64,000 nt of DNA from Selenomonadales bacterium (GCA_018434945.1 JAHDOI010000018.1:62001-126000), one strand, 5' to 3'. Shown: positions 32,258-41,840, counted from the stretch's first letter. The notes: a model not told the origin generated them from the sequence alone. Numbers and translations: made by a program.

Positions 32258-32611
32258 TTAGGGGAGTTGAGTCTGCCGTTTGATGTTCTCGTAGATGAGT
32301 TTCTTGGCGGAGATAAGGACGCCGACCAACAGCCAGAAGGCCCAGTACATCATGACAAGCGGATAGCTGAGGGCAAAGGACGCTCCGGCGAACAGAAACA
32401 GGGGTTTCAGGACGAGGAACCAGGAAGCCATGCCTGTGCCGAGGGCGAATGTGAAGATGCACAGCGCCGCCAGACAGGGGTTGTTACGCCGGATCGCCGC
32501 CTTGCCGCCACGGTCGCCGACCAGCACCAGCAGGGCGATGACTATTATGGCCGCCAGGAAGGGTTTCACCACCTCAAAACCGCTGATAACGCTATTCCAC
32601 ACTGCTTGCAC
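32258..32611 (-). CDS. Small membrane protein of unknown function
   Basis: Protein of 117 residues with three to four hydrophobic segments (near 12-32, 45-68 and 75-100) and a basic tail (KKLIYENIKRQTQLP). GTG 32611, preceded by GGGGGTGG, is the likely start; an extension to 32704 would run into repeat copy 4. No family is recognised. Confidence 0.7.
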   Translation of the reverse strand: MQAVWNSVISGFEVVKPFLAAIIVIALLVLVGDRGGKAAIRRNNPCLAALCIFTFALGTGMASWFLVLKPLFLFAGASFALSYPLVMMYWAFWLLVGVLISAKKLIYENIKRQTQLP

Positions 32612-32682
32612 ACCGCCACCCCCACGTAATTGTACTACTTCTATATATTGAGGGTTCAGGCAAATTATGCTAAATATTTTTC

Positions 32683-32804
32683 CAGGCCGTTGATAAAGCC
32701 CCATCTGCTGCGTTGCTCCTCAGAGCGCTTGCTTGCGTACACAAGTACGCGGCGCGGCGCGCTCTTCCGGTGCGCCTTGCATCTAGGGCTTTCTGAACGG
32801 CCTG
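32683..32804. repeat. Dispersed palindromic repeat, copy 4
   Basis: A 122-base copy bounded by CAGGCCGTT and AACGGCCTG, in the same orientation as copy 3. It lies between the start of the small membrane protein gene and the stop of the MATE gene. Confidence 0.88.
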
Positions 32805-32838
32805 GGAACGACGTCTTATTATTGCATAGCATATTATG

Positions 32839-34176
32839 CTAAATATTTTTGGTCTTTTCCCAGCTGCCGCCGGTGAAGCGCCGCCACAGGACGATGCTGC
32901 GCAGCAGGAAGTCGGCGGCGGTGACCAGCCAGGCGATGGTGATGTCGCACCGCAGGACGACGATGAGGAGGTAGATGAGCGGCATGCGGGCGACCCATAC
33001 GCCGAGGGTGGTGACGTACATGGGCCATTTTGTGTCGCCCGCACCGCGGAGCGCGCCGGCGAGGACGTAGGTGACGGCGATGGTCGGTTGCTCGAGGGCG
33101 GCGATCATGACGCAGAGGGTGCTCCAATGGAGGACGGCGGGGTCGTCGATGAACAGGGCGGTGAGCGGCCGGGCGAAGATGAGGAAGATGATGCCCATGG
33201 CACCCATGCCGGCAAGGGCTATTTTGCCGGTCTCCCATACGTATTGCCGGGCGCGGTGGGGCAGCCCCCGGCCGAGGTTGATGCCGGTGAGGGTCATGAC
33301 GGCGACGGAGAGGCCGAAGCCGGGCATGAAGGAGAGGGATTCGGCCTGGACGGCGATCTGGTGGGCGGCGAACTGGACGGTGCCGACGCCGGCGAGCATG
33401 AAGGTGAAGACGATGCGGCCGCCCTGCATGGCAAGTTGTTCGCCGGCGGCCGGCAGGCTGATGGCGAGGATGCGGGCGACGACGGCACGGTCGCAGCGCA
33501 GGACAGCGCCCGGCCTGAGCCGGATGCGGGGGTCGGCGGCGAGGGCGGCGAGGACGGTGACGCCGCCCAGGAACTGGTAGAATGTATTGCCCCAGGCGAC
33601 CCCGCGGGCGCCGAGGACGGGACCGGCCCAGCCAAAGGCGAGGGCGGCGCTGACGGCAAGGCCGACGAGGTTGGTGGCGGTGGTGATTACGAAGGCCCGC
33701 CGCGTCTCCCCCATCCCCCTGAGTATGGCGTTGCCGACGGCCATGACGAGGTATAGAGGGGTGAAGAGGAACATGATGCGCAGCAGGTCGGCGGATAAGG
33801 CGGCGACGGCGGGGTCGGCGCCGATGAAGGCGAAGACCGGCCCGGCGACGGCGAACCCGGCAAGGGCGAGCGCGCTGCCGAAGAGGGCGGCGAGCAGCAC
33901 GGCCTGGCCGGTTACGGCGCGGACGGCGGCCCAGTTGCCGGCGCCGACTTCGCGGGAGACGATGGCGGCCGAGCCGGTGCCGGCGGCGGCGAAAACCATG
34001 GCGCTGGAGAACTGGACCATGGTGGCGAGGCCGACGGAAGCCAGGCTGACGGCGCCGAACTGCCCGACCATGGCGGTGACGACGACGCTGACGAGCATGA
34101 CGGCGGACATTTCCAATATCACCGGCCAGGCGAGCCGGAATATCTGTCTGCGCATGTAGGCTTTTACGGGCAGCAT
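32839..34176 (-). CDS. MATE family efflux transporter
   Basis: Inner-membrane antiporter of 445 residues with 12 predicted segments in two similar halves. Marks are RLAWPVILEMSAVMLVSVV near the start, GNAILRGMGETR ending the first half, and LAGALRGAGDTKWPMYV in the second. The MATE family exports cationic drugs and metabolites using Na+ or H+ gradients. The substrate cannot be predicted. It is divergent from tex and stands alone. Confidence 0.93.
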   Translation of the reverse strand: MLPVKAYMRRQIFRLAWPVILEMSAVMLVSVVVTAMVGQFGAVSLASVGLATMVQFSSAMVFAAAGTGSAAIVSREVGAGNWAAVRAVTGQAVLLAALFGSALALAGFAVAGPVFAFIGADPAVAALSADLLRIMFLFTPLYLVMAVGNAILRGMGETRRAFVITTATNLVGLAVSAALAFGWAGPVLGARGVAWGNTFYQFLGGVTVLAALAADPRIRLRPGAVLRCDRAVVARILAISLPAAGEQLAMQGGRIVFTFMLAGVGTVQFAAHQIAVQAESLSFMPGFGLSVAVMTLTGINLGRGLPHRARQYVWETGKIALAGMGAMGIIFLIFARPLTALFIDDPAVLHWSTLCVMIAALEQPTIAVTYVLAGALRGAGDTKWPMYVTTLGVWVARMPLIYLLIVVLRCDITIAWLVTAADFLLRSIVLWRRFTGGSWEKTKNI

Positions 34177-34197
34177 GGTAGGGCCCTCCGGGGTTTA

Positions 34198-34206
34198 TGA
34201 TATAAT
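34198..34206 (+). promoter_or_regulatory. Extended -10 promoter of tex
   Basis: TGATATAAT (34198-34206) is an extended -10 element 40 bases before the tex start. No good -35 is visible. Confidence 0.4.
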
Positions 34207-34246
34207 ATATGAGTGAAAATAATTTGACGATTAGGTTGGTGACAGT

Positions 34247-36421
34247 GTGCTTGTAAACGAAATCCCTTCGGTCGTGGCCCGCGAGCTGGGCGTAAGGCCG
34301 GCCCAGGTGGAGGCTGCTTCGAGGCTTTTGGACGAGGGCAACACGGTGCCTTTCATCGCCCGCTACCGCAAGGAGGCGACCGGCGAGCTGGACGAGGAAC
34401 AGATCCGCGCCGTGGAGGAGCGGGTGCAGTATCTGCGCAATTTCATCAAGCGCCAGGAGGAGATCCTGACGAGCATCGCCGAGCAGGGCAAGCTTACCCC
34501 CGAGCTTGAGGGGGCGATCAAGGCGGCCGGCAAGCTGCAGGAGCTGGAGGATCTTTACCTGCCCTTCCGGCCGAAGAAGCGCACCAGGGCCCAGATCGCC
34601 CGCGAACGGGGGCTGGAGCCGCTGGCCGAGCTGATGCTGGCCCAGGAGGTCGCCGAGGGCGATCCGCTGGCGCTCGCCGCCGGGTATGTCGACGCGGACA
34701 AGGGCGTGGATTCGGCGGAGGCCGCTCTGTCCGGGGCGCAGGATATCGTGGCCGAGGGGATCAGCGAACGGGCCGATATCCGGGCGATGGTCCGCAAGCA
34801 GCTGTGGACGGGGGGCGAGATCGCGACGGGTCTGGCGGTGCCGGAGGCCGAGGGCCAGGAGTTTTTGAATTACCGCGAGTACCGCGAGCCGGTGCGGCGG
34901 ATTCCGTCCCACCGGGTGCTGGCCGTGAACCGGGGCGAGCGCAGGGAGATACTGAAGGTCGAGCTTGTTACGGCCCACGAAGCCAATGTCGATATGGTGG
35001 CCCGCGCCGTCGTGACCCGGCCGTCGATATTCGCCGAGCTGCTCCGCGCCGCGGTGGCGGACGGCTATAAGCGCTTGCTGCTGCCTTCGCTGGAGCGGGA
35101 GATCCGCAATCAGCTGACGGAGAACGCCGAGAAGCAGGCTATCCGCGTTTTCGGTCTGAATCTGCGCCAGCTGTTGCTGGCGGCCCCGCTCTCGGGCCAT
35201 ACGGTCATGGGTCTCGATCCCGGTTACCGGACGGGGTGCAAGATGGCGGTGATAAGCCCGACCGGGGCGGTGCTGGCGACGACTACGCTGTATATAACGG
35301 CGAGCGATAATCAGCGCCGTCAGGCGGCCGAGACCGTCCTGGAGGCAATCAGGCGCCATGAGGTGAGCCTGGTGGCGATCGGCAACGGGACGGCTTCTTA
35401 CGAGACGGAGGAGTTCGTGGCGGGGCTGATCGGCAGCCACGGGCTGGCTGTGCGCTATTTGATCGTGAACGAGGCGGGCGCGTCGGTGTATTCGGCTTCG
35501 AAGCTGGCCAAGGATGAGCTGCCCGGCCTGGATGTGTCGCTGCGGGGGGCGGTATCGATCGCCCGCCGGGTGGAGGATCCGCTGGCCGAGTTGGTTAAGA
35601 TCGACCCCAAGTCGATCGGCGTCGGCCAGTACCAGCACGATGTCGATCAGAAGGAGCTGGGCGGAGCGCTGACGGGCGTGGTGGAGTCGTGCGTCAACCA
35701 CGTGGGCGTGGAGCTCAATACCGCGTCGGCCGAGCTGCTGACGTACGTGGCCGGCATCAACGCGTCGGTGGCGAGGAATATCGTCGCCCGCCGCGACGAG
35801 AGCGGCCCGTTCACGGACCGCAAACAGCTTTTAAAGGTGCCGCGGCTGGGGCAGGCGACTTTCACGCAGTGCGCCGGGTTCCTGCGGCTGGCGGGCGGCA
35901 TAAATCCGCTGGACAATACGCCTGTGCATCCCGAGTCGTACCATCTGGCGGAGGCTATCCTCGCCAGGCTCGGGTTCGCGGTCGGCGATCTGGCCGACAA
36001 GGAGAAGCTGGGCAGGCTGCAGGGCGAGCTGTCGAAGGCTGATGCCGCCGAGCTGGCCGCCGCAATGGGGGCGGGCGAGCCGACGGTGCGCGACATCCTG
36101 ACGGCGCTGGCCAAGCCGGGCCGGGACCCGCGCGAGGATCTGCCGCAGCCGCTGACCCGCAGGAATATCGTCAAGCTGTCCGATCTGACGGTCGGCTCGG
36201 TGGTGAAGGGCACCGTCCATAATGTGACCGATTTCGGCGTGTTCGTCGATATCGGCGTGAAGACGAACGGACTGGTCCACCGCTCCGAGCTTAGCGACAA
36301 GCCGTTCCGCCACCCGCTCGACGTGGTGTCGGTCGGCGATATCATCGAGTGTCTCATCCTCGGCGTGGATGAGGGACGGGGACGGATTTCGCTCAGCCTG
36401 AAGAAGGCGAAGGGACAATAA
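34247..36421 (+). CDS. tex: Tex RNA-binding transcription accessory protein
   Basis: Protein of 724 residues with the full Tex layout: N-terminal helical domain (VPFIARYRKEATGELDEEQIR), a YqgF-like nuclease-fold domain (MGLDPGYRTGCKMAVIS), helix-hairpin-helix segments (YVAGINASVARNIV) and a C-terminal S1 RNA-binding domain (about 645-720, GVFVDIGVKTNGLVHRSEL). It binds nucleic acid and affects transcription. It starts at GTG 34247. Lone gene with its own terminator. Confidence 0.96.
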   Translation: MLVNEIPSVVARELGVRPAQVEAASRLLDEGNTVPFIARYRKEATGELDEEQIRAVEERVQYLRNFIKRQEEILTSIAEQGKLTPELEGAIKAAGKLQELEDLYLPFRPKKRTRAQIARERGLEPLAELMLAQEVAEGDPLALAAGYVDADKGVDSAEAALSGAQDIVAEGISERADIRAMVRKQLWTGGEIATGLAVPEAEGQEFLNYREYREPVRRIPSHRVLAVNRGERREILKVELVTAHEANVDMVARAVVTRPSIFAELLRAAVADGYKRLLLPSLEREIRNQLTENAEKQAIRVFGLNLRQLLLAAPLSGHTVMGLDPGYRTGCKMAVISPTGAVLATTTLYITASDNQRRQAAETVLEAIRRHEVSLVAIGNGTASYETEEFVAGLIGSHGLAVRYLIVNEAGASVYSASKLAKDELPGLDVSLRGAVSIARRVEDPLAELVKIDPKSIGVGQYQHDVDQKELGGALTGVVESCVNHVGVELNTASAELLTYVAGINASVARNIVARRDESGPFTDRKQLLKVPRLGQATFTQCAGFLRLAGGINPLDNTPVHPESYHLAEAILARLGFAVGDLADKEKLGRLQGELSKADAAELAAAMGAGEPTVRDILTALAKPGRDPREDLPQPLTRRNIVKLSDLTVGSVVKGTVHNVTDFGVFVDIGVKTNGLVHRSELSDKPFRHPLDVVSVGDIIECLILGVDEGRGRISLSLKKAKGQ

Positions 36422-36449
36422 GAGACCCGCTGAGGCGATATATTATTTC

Positions 36450-36482
36450 TGGGGCAGGCGCTTTCGCACCTGCCCCATTTTA
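36450..36482 (+). terminator. Terminator of tex
   Basis: TGGGGCAGG (36450-36458) pairs with CCTGCCCCA (36469-36477), followed by TTTTAC. Confidence 0.8.
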
Positions 36483-36522
36483 CATCGCAAGGATTAGCGG
36501 GATTATTGGCGGTACCGCGGCG

Positions 36523-37167
36523 CTATGCCCGCATGACGGCGAAGGCCGGGACGCTGTAAACCTTTGTCTCGATGGCGGCGGTAAGCGCGGCGGCGCGGCC
36601 GCGGAGGAGGCGCGCCTGGTCGCGCAGTCCGTCGGCGACCGTTTGGTCGGTGAGTTCGGGAAGGTTGACGGCGACGTTCAGGAGCGCGCCCATAAGGCCG
36701 GCGTGGCAGGAAAGGACGCCGACGGTGAGGTCGCTGACGGCGTGGGGGTTGACGGCGCCCAGCACCGCTTCGGCTGTTTCGAGGACGGACAGGCAGGCGC
36801 GGGCGGTGAGGAGCGGCACTTCGGCTGCTTCTCTCAGCGCCTGCTGGAGGGCGGCCGCGCGGGTTTCCTGCTCCGGCCGGGTTGCGGCCGGCAGGTCGCA
36901 GGCGGACATCACGGCGGTAAAGGCGGCCGCGTCGCGGTCGACGAGCAGCTGAAGGTCGATGCGCAGGCGTCCGAGCGCCGCCTCCCGGGCGGCGAGCATT
37001 TCCTCGTGGGCGGCGAATTCTTTACGTCCGCGGGTCAGGCTGATGGCCATCTCTACAAGGGCGGCGCCGATGAGGCCGGACAGGGCGGCCGCGCTGCCGC
37101 CGCCTGGGGCAGGCTCTTGGGAAGCCAGCCTGGCGGTAAATTCGTTGAGCGTGAGTGTTGTCAGCAT
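36523..37167 (-). CDS. Cyclodeaminase/cyclohydrolase family protein (FTCD-C like)
   Basis: Helical protein of 214 residues matching the formimino-THF cyclodeaminase family: EPAPGGGSAAALSGLIGAALVEMAI near the start, LLVDRDAAAFTAVM in the middle and NPHAVSDLTVGVLSC near the end. Family members convert formimino- or methenyl-tetrahydrofolate species in one-carbon metabolism (FchA type in anaerobes). GGGAGGGATACCC precedes the ATG. No folate gene adjoins it, so the exact reaction is open. Confidence 0.88.
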   Translation of the reverse strand: MLTTLTLNEFTARLASQEPAPGGGSAAALSGLIGAALVEMAISLTRGRKEFAAHEEMLAAREAALGRLRIDLQLLVDRDAAAFTAVMSACDLPAATRPEQETRAAALQQALREAAEVPLLTARACLSVLETAEAVLGAVNPHAVSDLTVGVLSCHAGLMGALLNVAVNLPELTDQTVADGLRDQARLLRGRAAALTAAIETKVYSVPAFAVMRA

Positions 37168-37256
37168 GGGTATCCCTCCCGGGTTTCGCTGTGAACGGGC
37201 ATGAAGCCTTAAATATTATTTTGCCAGAACGGTTTCGCCAAATATACCCATGCGGG

Positions 37257-37305
37257 AAAAGGAAAAGACCGGGCGTTTGGATTTTCCGCCCGGTCTTTTC
37301 CTTTT
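37257..37305. terminator. Strong hairpin terminator
   Basis: A 19-bp perfect stem (37257-37275 with 37287-37305) has A and T runs built into its ends and so works in either direction. It overlaps the stop codon of the small gene at 37304. Confidence 0.88.
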
Positions 37306-37489
37306 AAATCGCCACGCCGTGCTTTTTGGGGGGAGAAGGTTCGACAATTTCGGTGTCGGCGCCGTGCACGCCGCACTCCTGACACATCCAAATCTGAACC
37401 CTGAGGAGCACTTCGCCGCGAGCGGAGTTGTATTTCAGGGTGGTATACCGGCAAGTTTTGTCCAGGTGTTCACACCAGTTCGTCTGCAT
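37304..37489 (-). CDS. Small Cys-containing protein of unknown function
   Basis: A 61-residue protein with an excellent ribosome site (AAAGGAGG seven bases before ATG 37489). It has four Cys in two pairs (Cys6 with Cys13, then MCQECG) and may bind zinc. No family is recognised. The ribosome site and strong terminator support a real gene. Confidence 0.7.
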   Translation of the reverse strand: MQTNWCEHLDKTCRYTTLKYNSARGEVLLRVQIWMCQECGVHGADTEIVEPSPPKKHGVAI

Positions 37490-37696
37490 CGCCAGGCCTC
37501 CTTTGTCAACAAATAATATTATCTGGTACTATTACTAGTTATTATATTCGCCGCCGCTCTTTTTATACCTCCCGGATGGCAAGAAATTTTTCTGACAAAT
37601 TGCGTCAGGATGTTCCCGTCTGCGGGGCGGGAAAAGGAAATCCCGCGTGAAAGGCGAAGAATAACATACTGTTTTGTTTTATAAGGAGAACGGCCT

Positions 37697-39829
37697 ATGG
37701 ACAAAAAGCTGCTTTTCGCCCTCGATATAGGCACCCGCAGCGTCGTCGGCCTGGTGGGCGAACAGACGCCCGCCGGCATCAGGGTGCTGATCGCCGAACG
37801 ACAGGAGCATACGACGCGCGCGATGCTGGACGGCCAGATCCATGACGTCCCCGAGGTGGCCAAGGTGCTGGCCAGCGTCACTTCCCGCCTCACCGACAAG
37901 GTCGGCGAGCTGAAGAAGGTGTCGGTGGCGGCCGCCGGCCGGGCGCTGTGCACTTTGAGAGCCGGCGCGGAGATCGACTGCGGCGGACGCGGCGCCCTGA
38001 CGGGCGACGAGGAGCGGGCGCTGGAGCTCGCGGCTATCCAGGCGGCGCAGCACCAGCTGGCTACGTCAAAGGCGGTCGCGGACCCGACGTGTTACTATTG
38101 CGTGGGCTACAGTGTCGTCCGCTTCACTCTCGACGGCACGCCGATGAAGACACTGGTCGGCCAGCGCGGCAAGACCGCGACCATCGAGGTGATCGCGACT
38201 TTCCTGCCGCGTCAGGTAATCGATTCGCTGCAGGCGGCCATCGAGACGGTCGGCCTGGAGATGGCCACCCTGACGCTCGAACCGATCGCCGCGATAAACG
38301 TCCTCATCCCGCCGACAATGCGCCACCTGAACCTGGCGCTCGTGGATGTGGGCGCAGGTACTTCCGACGTCGCGATCACCCGCGACGGGGCGGTCATCGG
38401 CTACGGCATGGTGCCGTTCGCCGGCGACGAGATAACCGAGGCCCTTTCCCAGGCGTTTCTGCTGGATTTCAAGGTGGCGGAGATGCTCAAGCGCAAGCTT
38501 GGCGACGTCCGCAAGAAGGTTTCTTTCACCGATGTGCTGGGTGTGACGCATAAGCTCGCCGCCGGCGAGATCGTGGAACGCATTTCGCCGATGGTGGCGG
38601 ATCTGGCCAAAGCCATCGCCGCCCAGATCCTGGCGCTGAATTCCAGCCCGCCCCAGGCGGTGCTGCTGGTGGGCGGCGGCTCACTCACGCCCGGCCTGCC
38701 GGAGACGCTGGCCGCCGCTCTCGATATCGCGTCTTCGCGGGTGGCGATCCGCCGCCCGGACGCGGTCGACAATCTTCTGGACATCCCGGCGGCGCTCGTT
38801 GCTCCCGACGGGGTCACGTCTCTCGGCATCCTCAAGCTGGCCGGCGGCAGCTCGCTGACTTTTGTGCAGGTAACGCTCAACGACCGTCCTCTGCGCCTTT
38901 TCAATCTCGGCAAACTGACGGTGGCCGACGCCCTGCTGGTGGCCGGCATCGATGTGCGCAGCCTGCACGGCAGGCCGGGCATGGGCTTCACGGTCACGAT
39001 CAACGGCCAGAAGCGCTTTCTTCCCGGCAGCCTCGGCCAGCCTGGCTATATCCTGGTTAACGGCGCAGAGGCTTCGTTCGGCGACAACTTGAATGAGGGC
39101 GATGTCCTCAAGGTGGAGAAGGGCCGTGACGGCAGCAGCCCCCGCCCCACCGTCGGCGATCTCGTCCCTGTGCCTGCTCCTTTTACGGTGATTATCGACA
39201 ACGAGCTTGTCACCGCGGGGCCGCTGATCACCGTCAACGGTAAAGCGGCGACCGCGGCCACGAAGCTGGCGGACCGCGATCAGGTTGTCTGCCGCCAGCC
39301 GGCGACGCTGACCGAACTGCTGAGCCTGGCAGGCCGCCCGACCGATTCGCGGGAGTACCGCTATGTCGTGAACGGCAGCGAGCGGACGTTCGTCCGCTGG
39401 CCGGAATATATGGTCAACGGCGTGCGCTGTGGACCGTCGGCGCCGGTAAACGACAACGATATCATCATCACGGTGCCGGTCGCCGCCCCTACGCTCGCCG
39501 AGCTGCTCGGCTGCGACGAGGAGAGCGAGGAGGCTTATATCGTTCTGTTCAACGGCGGCAAGTGCCGGGTGCCGCTCCGCCGCTGGTCGTTCACGGTGGC
39601 CGGCAAGCCGGCTGCGGCTGCTGATACCGTACGGCCGGGAAGTTATGTGGATTATTCGTGTTACGAGATCCAGCCGATGGTGAGCGATGTGCTGCTGGCC
39701 GCGGAGTTCGATCCCCGGTCGCTGCCGCCTGGCAGCCGGGTGGGCATCATGGTCAACGGTGAGGCGGCCGAATTTACTACGTCGGTGAAGAACGGCGACA
39801 AGGTGGATGTGGCTGTCGGGAAAATATAA
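37697..39829 (+). CDS. FtsA/PilM-like actin-fold protein with repeat-rich tail
   Basis: Protein of 710 residues. About 1-345 is an FtsA-type actin-like ATPase: phosphate 1 loop ALDIGTRSVVGLV, phosphate 2 LVDVGAGTSDVAI, adenosine loop LLVGGGSLTPGLPETLA. Ordinary FtsA is near 420 residues. The extra C-terminal half holds about five beta-strand units, each with a (V/A)NG or VAG turn and a later xxGDxV-like step (ILVNGAEASFGDNLNEGD, IMVNGEAAEFTTSVKNGD), resembling beta-grasp modules. AAGGAGAACGGCCT precedes the ATG. No ftsZ, cell-wall or pilus gene is adjacent, so division, pilus or other filament work is unresolved. Confidence 0.85.
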   Translation: MDKKLLFALDIGTRSVVGLVGEQTPAGIRVLIAERQEHTTRAMLDGQIHDVPEVAKVLASVTSRLTDKVGELKKVSVAAAGRALCTLRAGAEIDCGGRGALTGDEERALELAAIQAAQHQLATSKAVADPTCYYCVGYSVVRFTLDGTPMKTLVGQRGKTATIEVIATFLPRQVIDSLQAAIETVGLEMATLTLEPIAAINVLIPPTMRHLNLALVDVGAGTSDVAITRDGAVIGYGMVPFAGDEITEALSQAFLLDFKVAEMLKRKLGDVRKKVSFTDVLGVTHKLAAGEIVERISPMVADLAKAIAAQILALNSSPPQAVLLVGGGSLTPGLPETLAAALDIASSRVAIRRPDAVDNLLDIPAALVAPDGVTSLGILKLAGGSSLTFVQVTLNDRPLRLFNLGKLTVADALLVAGIDVRSLHGRPGMGFTVTINGQKRFLPGSLGQPGYILVNGAEASFGDNLNEGDVLKVEKGRDGSSPRPTVGDLVPVPAPFTVIIDNELVTAGPLITVNGKAATAATKLADRDQVVCRQPATLTELLSLAGRPTDSREYRYVVNGSERTFVRWPEYMVNGVRCGPSAPVNDNDIIITVPVAAPTLAELLGCDEESEEAYIVLFNGGKCRVPLRRWSFTVAGKPAAAADTVRPGSYVDYSCYEIQPMVSDVLLAAEFDPRSLPPGSRVGIMVNGEAAEFTTSVKNGDKVDVAVGKI

Positions 39830-39832
39830 GAG

Positions 39833-39864
39833 CGGCGGGAGCCTTTGGCTCCCGCCGTTGTTAT
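39833..39864. terminator. Terminator between convergent genes
   Basis: CGGCGGGAGCC-TTT-GGCTCCCGCCG (39833-39857) followed by TTGTTATT lies between the FtsA-like gene and the convergent Crp-type gene. Confidence 0.85.
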
Positions 39865-40544
39865 TCCATGTAGCTTCTTAGCTTTTCGGGCTTCAGTAAG
39901 ACCATTTTGTCGCCGACGATGTCGACGATTTTGTCTTTTCTGAGGGCGCTCAGGGTGCGGGTGACCGTTTCCCGGGTGGTGCCGACGAGGTTGGCCAGTT
40001 CCTGCCGCGAGAGTTCGATGGCGATGACGATGGCGCCGTCTTCACTTAGGCGTCCGTGCTCGCTGCCGAGCCGGAGGAGTGTTTCGGCGGTGCGGGCCAG
40101 CACGTCGCCGAGGGCGAGGTTCTTGATTTTCTGCTGGGCGTAGAGAAGGCGCTGGCTGAGCGCCTTGATGAGCTGCAGGGCGAGTTTGTTGTTGCCGAGA
40201 ACAAGGCGTTCGAGGTCGCTGTTTTTGATGATGCCGATGCAGGCGTCTTCGGCGGCCACGGCGGTGGCCGGGTAGGGCTGGCTGTTGAAGAGCAGCACCT
40301 CGGCGAAGAGGTCGCCGGGGGTGAGGATTTTGATGATATGCTCGCGTCCGTCGCCGGTGGCCTTGACGATTTTAACCTTGCCGGTTTTGACGTAATGGAA
40401 GCCTTCACCTTTGTCGCCCTCGAAAAAAATGACCGTTCCACGGCGGTACACCCTTTCGATGGTGTACTGGTGGATGGCCAGCAGGGCTTCGTCGGGGAGG
40501 TCGGCGAATACAGGTATCCTTCTTAGGTATTGCACGTCTTTCAC
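39861..40544 (-). CDS. Crp/Fnr family transcriptional regulator
   Basis: Regulator of 227 residues: cyclic-nucleotide-binding-like beta-roll (about 15-125, FFEGDKGEGFHYVKTGKVKIV and LTPGDLFAEVLLF), a long dimer helix, and a Crp-type helix-turn-helix (LSRQELANLVGTTRETVTRTL). No Cys cluster typical of oxygen-sensing Fnr is present, so the signal is probably a small ligand or heme. It starts 15 bases after the GGDEF gene and is likely in one operon with it. Confidence 0.92.
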   Translation of the reverse strand: MKDVQYLRRIPVFADLPDEALLAIHQYTIERVYRRGTVIFFEGDKGEGFHYVKTGKVKIVKATGDGREHIIKILTPGDLFAEVLLFNSQPYPATAVAAEDACIGIIKNSDLERLVLGNNKLALQLIKALSQRLLYAQQKIKNLALGDVLARTAETLLRLGSEHGRLSEDGAIVIAIELSRQELANLVGTTRETVTRTLSALRKDKIVDIVGDKMVLLKPEKLRSYME

Positions 40545-40559
40545 GATGTCACTCCCTGG

Positions 40560-41606
40560 CTACATGCCGTATTTTACCGCCGCTTCGGGCTTGAGGTAGG
40601 ACTGGACGTTGTTGCGGCCGAGCTGCTTGGCGCGATAGAGGGCGCGGTCGGCCTGCTCGAAGATCACCTGGCTGTTCATCCCCGGCTTTTTGACCGAGAC
40701 GCCGATGCTGACTGTGACCGGTATGCGGCCTTTTTCGCCCTCGAAGGTCCATTCGGCGACTTTGGCGCGGAGCCGTTCGGCGATTTTCAGCCCGACCTGG
40801 GCGGTGGTGCCGGGGAGGACGACGACGAATTCCTCGCCGCCGTAGCGGAAGGCGAGGTCGCCGCTGCGTACGCTCGCTTTGATGATGTTGCCGAGGCCCA
40901 CAAGCACTTTGTCGCCGATGAGGTGGCCGTGGGTGTCGTTGAGTTTCTTGAAGTGGTCGATGTCGATGACGAGGAGGACGTATTGGGACAGGCCGTCGAT
41001 CCGCTCTTTGTAGGCCCGGTGGTTGTAGAGGCCGGTGAGGGCGTCGGTGAGGGCCATGCGGTAGTTGCGGTCGTTCTGTCTGATGAGTTCGAGCATCTGC
41101 TTGTCGTCGCTGGCATGTCGGGTGATGAGGGCGTCGATGTAGACGGCCGCGTAGGTGACGACGGCGGCGCCGAGAAGGTTGAACAGCATCCCGGCTATGG
41201 CGGCGGGGGTGATGTCGCCGGTGACGGCGGCGGTGGCGCTGAGCTGGACGGCGACGATGATGAGCGCGATGCGGACGGCCCGGCGGCGGCCGACCCTGAG
41301 GGCCATCCTGAGGAGCAGCAGCGGATAGAGGATATCGCTGTAGCCGGCCTGAACGAGGGTGAGGCCGGCGCAGAGGGCGAGGCTGATGAATAGTTCGCCG
41401 AGGCCGGGAGGCGCTTTGCGCCTGCAGAGGGTAAGACTATATAGTGCGTAGGCTACCGCCAGGCCGACCGCCAACTCCCATGCGGATGACTGGAGGTACC
41501 AGGCGCTGAGGCCGCTGAAAGCGGCGAAGGCGATGCTCGCCCGTCGCGCCAGTATTTGGATGGATTCGGCGCTGCCGGCGATGCCGGCCGCCCTGTCGTC
41601 GTACAT
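40560..41606 (-). CDS. Membrane diguanylate cyclase (GGDEF)
   Basis: Protein of 348 residues with about five or six N-terminal membrane segments (to about 160) acting as a sensor. A GGDEF domain follows with ALTDALTGLYNHRAY, VIDIDHFKKLNDTHGH and the active-site loop RYGGEEFVVVLP. The intact GGEEF predicts synthesis of cyclic di-GMP from GTP. No RxxD inhibitory site is seen just before it. The HD-GYP protein at 31 kb could degrade the product. Confidence 0.93.
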   Translation of the reverse strand: MYDDRAAGIAGSAESIQILARRASIAFAAFSGLSAWYLQSSAWELAVGLAVAYALYSLTLCRRKAPPGLGELFISLALCAGLTLVQAGYSDILYPLLLLRMALRVGRRRAVRIALIIVAVQLSATAAVTGDITPAAIAGMLFNLLGAAVVTYAAVYIDALITRHASDDKQMLELIRQNDRNYRMALTDALTGLYNHRAYKERIDGLSQYVLLVIDIDHFKKLNDTHGHLIGDKVLVGLGNIIKASVRSGDLAFRYGGEEFVVVLPGTTAQVGLKIAERLRAKVAEWTFEGEKGRIPVTVSIGVSVKKPGMNSQVIFEQADRALYRAKQLGRNNVQSYLKPEAAVKYGM

Positions 41607-41794
41607 CTGTACACCATCCTGTGACAGGTTCCCAAAGCTTATATCGAAACAAATGAGCGTACTGTTAAGCCTTATTTGTGTATTATTCCCGGCGAAAACG
41701 GAAAATCCTACTAAATATTGTGCTATTTTGGAAATAATATATTAATTTGAGGCTGCGGTCCCATAATTCCGGGACCGGGAGCCGGGCATGCCGA

Positions 41795-41818
41795 AACCCC
41801 GGCGAGAGCGCCGGGGTT
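41795..41818 (-). terminator. Terminator of the [FeFe] hydrogenase operon
   Basis: AACCCCGGCG-AGAG-CGCCGGGGTT lies beyond repeat copy 5 in the 363-base gap between the hydrogenase operon and the GGDEF gene. The remainder of that gap near 41610-41760 is A+T-rich and probably holds the GGDEF promoter. Confidence 0.7.
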
Positions 41819-41840
41819 ATTGGGCATGCGGGAGTGAATG

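Noticed and set aside
34170-35701. Very long minus-strand ORF spanning the MATE and tex genes
   Set aside because: Runs antisense to tex and out of frame through the MATE gene; Arg- and Pro-rich shadow translation.
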